From Lachnospiraceae bacterium XPB1003 (GTDB lineage Bacteria > Bacillota > Clostridia > Lachnospirales > Lachnospiraceae), in NCBI GenBank assembly GCA_900102065.1, contig FMVK01000007.1, positions 1 to 64,000 of the forward strand: 64,000 nt of DNA, in the 5' to 3' direction. Both the position numbers and the translations under genes were made by a program. A model generated the notes under the pieces. It was given only the letters and a program-made list of their open reading frames with translations, ran no database searches and had not been told where the DNA came from. Shown here piece by piece: positions 61,115-64,000 of this stretch (the stretch's first letter is position 1; each line of letters opens with the position of its first letter).

Positions 61115-61116
61115 CT
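61090..61116 (-). repeat. Dispersed palindrome, copy 10
   Basis: AGTCAATG-GGAACCGTCCC-CATTGACT. It encodes the end of the GNAT gene (VNGNRPH and stop). Confidence 0.88.
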
Positions 61117-61123
61117 TAATATT

Positions 61124-61153
61124 TTGACACCGTTATCATTGTTGTGATAATAT
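61124..61153 (+). promoter_or_regulatory. Promoter of the manganese-controlled gene
   Basis: TTGACA (61124-61129) and TAATAT (61148-61153) are 18 bp apart; GATAAT two bases earlier gives 16 bp. It stands just before the riboswitch. Confidence 0.75.
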
Positions 61154-61164
61154 TTTTACCATCC

Positions 61165-61249
61165 CATGAGGGAGTAGCAAGCGCGACAGCGTAGCAAGTC
61201 AACATACTGATCTGCGGATCTGGCTTTGTTTTAAATTGCGAGACTCATG
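61165..61249 (+). ncRNA. yybP-ykoY manganese riboswitch
   Basis: The conserved elements of this class are in place: GAGGGAGTAGC near the 5' side, GTCAACATACTGATC in the middle and TTGCGAGACTCATG at the 3' side. The stem CATGAG (61165-61170) with CTCATG (61244-61249) closes it. The class is known to sense Mn2+ and to switch on manganese efflux genes. The downstream gene starts with MntP, which fits. Confidence 0.88.
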
Positions 61250-61287
61250 TATAGTGAGGCTATACGTGTGTCCATATATGAAATATT

Positions 61288-61325
61288 ACCCGAGTATAGT
61301 CAAGACTGTATTCGGGTTTTCTTTT
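61288..61325 (+). terminator. Terminator of the riboswitch
   Basis: ACCCGA(GTATAG) pairs with (CTGTAT)TCGGGT and is followed by TTTTCTTTT. It lies between the aptamer and the gene, so manganese binding probably prevents its formation. Confidence 0.82.
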
Positions 61326-61354
61326 ATATTAACCGGGCTAAGGAGACAAAAAGA

Positions 61355-62719
61355 ATGGGATTAATTGAATTACTGCTTTTAGGAATAGGACTTTCCATGG
61401 ATGCCTTCGCAGTATCAATATGCAAGGGGATAGAAACAAAAAAAGCAGGGTTTAAGCAGGTAATGCTGTGTGGTGTATGGTTTGGATTTTTCCAGGGCCT
61501 TATGCCGTTTATAGGATATATCCTGAGTTCAAAGCTTGAATTTATCATTAACAAAGTGGCACCCAGGCTGGCGTTTATACTGCTTGCCATAATCGGGGTA
61601 AATATGCTGCGGGAGGCATTTTCCTCAAAGGAAGAGGAGACAAGATCCGGATTTGATGTAAAGTCGATGTTTATGCTGGCAGTCGCAACGTCAATTGATG
61701 CGCTGGCAGTCGGCATCACATTTGTAGCTGTTCCGGTTACACTTCTTGAGGTGCCTGCGATTATAAATACCATAATCGGATGCAGTATAATTATGGCTAC
61801 TACTTTTGTTTTCTCCTCATTTGGAGTCAAGATAGGAAATGCTTTCGGAACAAGGTTTAAATCCGGAGCAGAGGCAGCCGGAGGCTTTGTCCTTATCTTC
61901 ATAGGTCTCAAAATATTACTTGAACACCTTGGAGTGCTGGAATTTATGGGCAACGGAGACGTTGTTTTCGGATTGTTGATTCCTTTTGTTGGAACGGTGC
62001 TTGGCTCAGCGCTGGTATTTATTTCAGACAGGGAGATCAAAGGAGCCTTCAAACTTATTATGATTGGAATGGCTGGTGGTATTATGCTGGCGTGCTCTGT
62101 ATGGACCCTGTTATATCCTGCTATCATTAAGGGAAAAGTTGTAACGGCAGCCCTGGGATTTATTCTTGGGATCGGATTCCAGTATCTGCTTGATAAGGCT
62201 GTGCCTCATACTCATGTCTTTACAAAAGCCGAAGAAGGTCCGTCAAACAGCCTGAAATATCCGTTTAAAGTAATGCTTTCCGAGGTGATTCATCATATTC
62301 CTGAGGGAATGGCTGTCGGAATCATGTTTGCAGGAGCATTTAACGGGGCCGAAGATGTGTCTCTGGCCGCAGCATTTGCTCTTACTATCGGTATTGCCGT
62401 TCAGAACATCCCTGAGGGAATCTTCGTATCAAATCCTATCAGAACCGGCGGAGAGGAGAAGGGTAAGTCATTCCTTATGGGTGTGGTATCAGGCGTGGTT
62501 GAACCTCTTCTCGGTATTGCAATGATGATTCTGGTGACGACATTCCCCGGAATTCAGATGTTTGTAATGGCTCTTACGGCAGGTGCCATTGCATTCCTGG
62601 TATTGGAAGAAAATATCCCGGCAATGCACACCGGTGAACATTCGGATAAAGGGACTATATCATTCATGCTATTCTTCTGCCTGATGATGGTTATCACATT
62701 TTCAACTATAGGATCGTAG
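61355..62719 (+). CDS. MntP-ZIP fusion metal transporter
   Basis: The start is the ATG at 61355, 9 bases behind AAGGAG; the frame extending back to 61247 runs through the riboswitch. The 454 residues hold two transporters. About 1-190 is MntP (YebN), a manganese exporter: LGIGLSMDAFAVSICKG, FFQGLMPFIGY and ATSIDALAVGITF with its paired Asp residues. About 200-454 is a ZIP-family metal transporter: EVIHHIPEGMAVGIMFAG and AVQNIPEGIFVSNPI, the metal-binding helices 4 and 5. Both are usually separate proteins. The riboswitch upstream argues for manganese control. Whether the ZIP half moves metal in or out is open. Confidence 0.9.
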   Translation: MGLIELLLLGIGLSMDAFAVSICKGIETKKAGFKQVMLCGVWFGFFQGLMPFIGYILSSKLEFIINKVAPRLAFILLAIIGVNMLREAFSSKEEETRSGFDVKSMFMLAVATSIDALAVGITFVAVPVTLLEVPAIINTIIGCSIIMATTFVFSSFGVKIGNAFGTRFKSGAEAAGGFVLIFIGLKILLEHLGVLEFMGNGDVVFGLLIPFVGTVLGSALVFISDREIKGAFKLIMIGMAGGIMLACSVWTLLYPAIIKGKVVTAALGFILGIGFQYLLDKAVPHTHVFTKAEEGPSNSLKYPFKVMLSEVIHHIPEGMAVGIMFAGAFNGAEDVSLAAAFALTIGIAVQNIPEGIFVSNPIRTGGEEKGKSFLMGVVSGVVEPLLGIAMMILVTTFPGIQMFVMALTAGAIAFLVLEENIPAMHTGEHSDKGTISFMLFFCLMMVITFSTIGS

Positions 62720-62742
62720 AGGACGGCAGAAATGAAGGTGGT

Positions 62743-63051
62743 GTGATCATAAAGGTTGAAGGTGACAAGGGGGATCTTGACATTCTTTTTGTTACGCCCA
62801 AAGGTCACAGCAAGGGAATCGGGTACGCCGCCTGGTGCGAGGTTGAGAAACTGCATCCCGAGGTAAAGGTATGGGAAACGGTTACTCCATATTTTGAGAA
62901 GCGAAATATTCATTTTTACGTGAACAGATGTGGATTCCATATAGTGGAGTTTTATAACAGCCATCACCCGGACCCGAATGATTCCAAAACGGCAGAGCAG
63001 ATAGATGAGCAGTTCCCTGAGGGAATGTTTAGATTTGAGAAGAGACTTTAA
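62743..63051 (+). pseudogene. GNAT acetyltransferase, C-terminal fragment
   Basis: The frame holds 102 residues (KVEGDKGDLDILFVTPKGHS, KGIGYAAWCEVEKLHPEVKV, YVNRCGFHIVEFYNSHHP). This is the last half of a common clostridial GNAT; the glycine-rich CoA site (KGHSKGIG) is present, but the N-terminal part is missing. The frame reads upstream (VEDGRNEGGV) to near the end of the fusion transporter gene, where the junction must lie. Confidence 0.65.
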
Positions 63052-63084
63052 CTTTCATTTTAATTTACAAAGAGGTATAGAGAT

Positions 63085-63660
63085 TTGCCGATACTCATAG
63101 ATTTATTTCTGACTTTCGCCAAGATCGGATTGTTCACCTTTGGCGGGGGATATGCGATGATCTCTCTTATAGAGAATGATTGCGTAGAAAAGAAAAGATG
63201 GATAACGCACGATGAAATGATGGATGTGACTGTTATTGCGGAATCAACTCCGGGCCCCATCGCCATCAATTGTGCCACTTATGTTGGATATAAAAAAGGG
63301 AGACTGCCTGGGGCAATAATAGCTACGCTTGGGATGGTTCTGCCTTCATTCATAATAATCTTCTTGATATCAAAGTTTTTTGACAGATTTCTTGAAATAG
63401 CATGGATCTCAAATGCATTCCGTGGGATCAAGATAGCGGTTGGTATACTGATAGTGGACGCAGCTGTAAAAATGCTGATTAAAATGAAGAAAAAACCTAT
63501 GCCAATAATTATAGTAGTTTGTTCAGCGGTAGCTATGATACTTATCAGTATTTTTTCAGTAAACATTTCATCCATTGTGCTTATGCTCATCGCAGCCTTC
63601 ATCGGGATAGTCGTGTTCATTATAGGATCACATACTAAGAAGGGGGAGAAAAGGCAATGA
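63085..63660 (+). CDS. Chromate-transporter-type subunit, first gene
   Basis: The 191 residues match the short CHR family: FAKIGLFTFGGGYAMISLIE, the following ESTPGPIAINCATYVGYKKG and about five to six membrane helices. Short CHR proteins occur as pairs that work together. The start is TTG; the ATGA overlap with the next gene shows coupling. Chromate efflux is the known role of some members, but the native substrate in anaerobes is not certain. Confidence 0.9.
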   Translation: MPILIDLFLTFAKIGLFTFGGGYAMISLIENDCVEKKRWITHDEMMDVTVIAESTPGPIAINCATYVGYKKGRLPGAIIATLGMVLPSFIIIFLISKFFDRFLEIAWISNAFRGIKIAVGILIVDAAVKMLIKMKKKPMPIIIVVCSAVAMILISIFSVNISSIVLMLIAAFIGIVVFIIGSHTKKGEKRQ

Positions 63661-64000
63661 TATATCTTGATTTGTTGATTGGATTCCTCGAAGTAGGTTT
63701 CTTCTCCTTTGGCGGTGCATATGCAGCCATCCCATTGATAAGGGAAGTTGTACTGGCTCATGGCTGGATGGATGAAGAAATGGTTGCCTATATGATCGCG
63801 ATAAGTGAAAGCACACCCGGACCGATCATGGTGAATATGGCAACATATGTGGGAAGCGTAAAGGGAGGAATTCCGGGTGCGATTATAGCCACGACAGCGG
63901 TAGTTTTTCCTGCATTTCTTATAATCCTGCTGATCATGGTTCTGCTAAAAAAAGCTTTGCATAATAAGTATGTGAAAGCAGCGATTGGAGGCTTGAAGCC
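63657..64000 (+). CDS. Chromate-transporter-type subunit, second gene (partial)
   Basis: This gene begins at the ATG overlapping the stop of the first subunit and runs off the window. The first about 114 residues (MIYLDLLIGFLEVGFFSFGG, AYAAIPLIREVVLAHGWMDE, ISESTPGPIMVNMATYVGSV) are the CHR fold again, including the PGP motif. The pair probably forms a heterodimer. Confidence 0.88.
   Translation, partial: MIYLDLLIGFLEVGFFSFGGAYAAIPLIREVVLAHGWMDEEMVAYMIAISESTPGPIMVNMATYVGSVKGGIPGAIIATTAVVFPAFLIILLIMVLLKKALHNKYVKAAIGGLK

Noticed and set aside
61247-61354. N-terminal extension of the MntP-ZIP protein
   Set aside because: It covers the end of the riboswitch and the terminator; the AAGGAG site belongs to 61355.
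1-64000. rRNA and tRNA genes
   Set aside because: I found no conserved rRNA stretches and no cloverleaf with GGTTCGANTCC-type arms.
63085-64000. Specific claim that the final operon exports chromate
   Set aside because: Only the family is clear; short CHR pairs in anaerobes have no proven substrate.

Overview
The window looks like chromosome of a Gram-positive anaerobe of the Clostridia, most likely Lachnospiraceae near Butyrivibrio. The evidence is the gene order of the ribosomal superoperon with ecfA1-ecfA2-ecfT-truA-rplM-rpsI directly behind rplQ, a long (178 aa) L17 with the insertion I know from Lachnospiraceae, zinc-type S14 and L36, and strong AGGAGG ribosome sites. No rRNA or tRNA gene is visible.

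Layout. (1) 1-5.5 kb: an IS30-type transposase, a block of short repeats and a 235-bp fold-back element, a lipoprotein, a flavin-type oxidoreductase, an AraC regulator and an acetyltransferase. (2) 5.6-6.5 kb: a decayed IS200-type element whose transposase remnant is fused to a foreign membrane N-terminus. (3) 6.5-18.7 kb: cell-surface functions: two family-2 glycosyltransferases, a membrane protein, two duplicated lipoproteins, a group II intron sitting exactly behind their terminator, a two-domain lipoprotein, a small RHH protein, a CgeB-like glycosyltransferase and an LtaS-like sulfatase-fold enzyme. (4) 18.7-41.4 kb: the S10-spc-alpha superoperon from rpsJ to rplQ (with secY, adk, map, infA, rpmJ, rpoA), then the ECF transporter module, truA, a DUF4230 protein and rplM-rpsI. 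Strong promoters are readable before rpsJ, rpmJ and rplM. (5) 41.3-47.6 kb: an integrative mobilizable element, bounded by a duplication of the 3' end of rpsI, holding an integrase remnant, an oriT-like hairpin cluster, a MobV relaxase, a Fic-like protein, an ArsR regulator, a YeiH-type exporter and its divergent LysR regulator. (6) 47.7-61.1 kb: an accessory zone rich in truncated genes (several GNATs, a TetR, an AlbA_2-type and an AbiTii-type fragment), small membrane proteins, a PAP2 protein, a LysR/nitroreductase pair and an AAA_14/DUF4143 ATPase. (7) 61.1-64 kb: a manganese riboswitch controlling an unusual MntP-ZIP fusion, then a two-gene chromate-transporter-type operon running off the end.

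The most distinctive non-coding feature is a family of palindromes about 27 bp long (arms AGTCAATG / CATTGACT). There are ten full copies, all in the accessory parts and nearly all within a few bases of a 3' gene end. Two copies in inverted orientation bracket a small membrane-protein gene, and this whole bracketed cassette occurs twice (50.3 and 55.5 kb). The palindrome supplies the stop codon of at least four genes. This is the best candidate in the window for an undescribed mobile unit.
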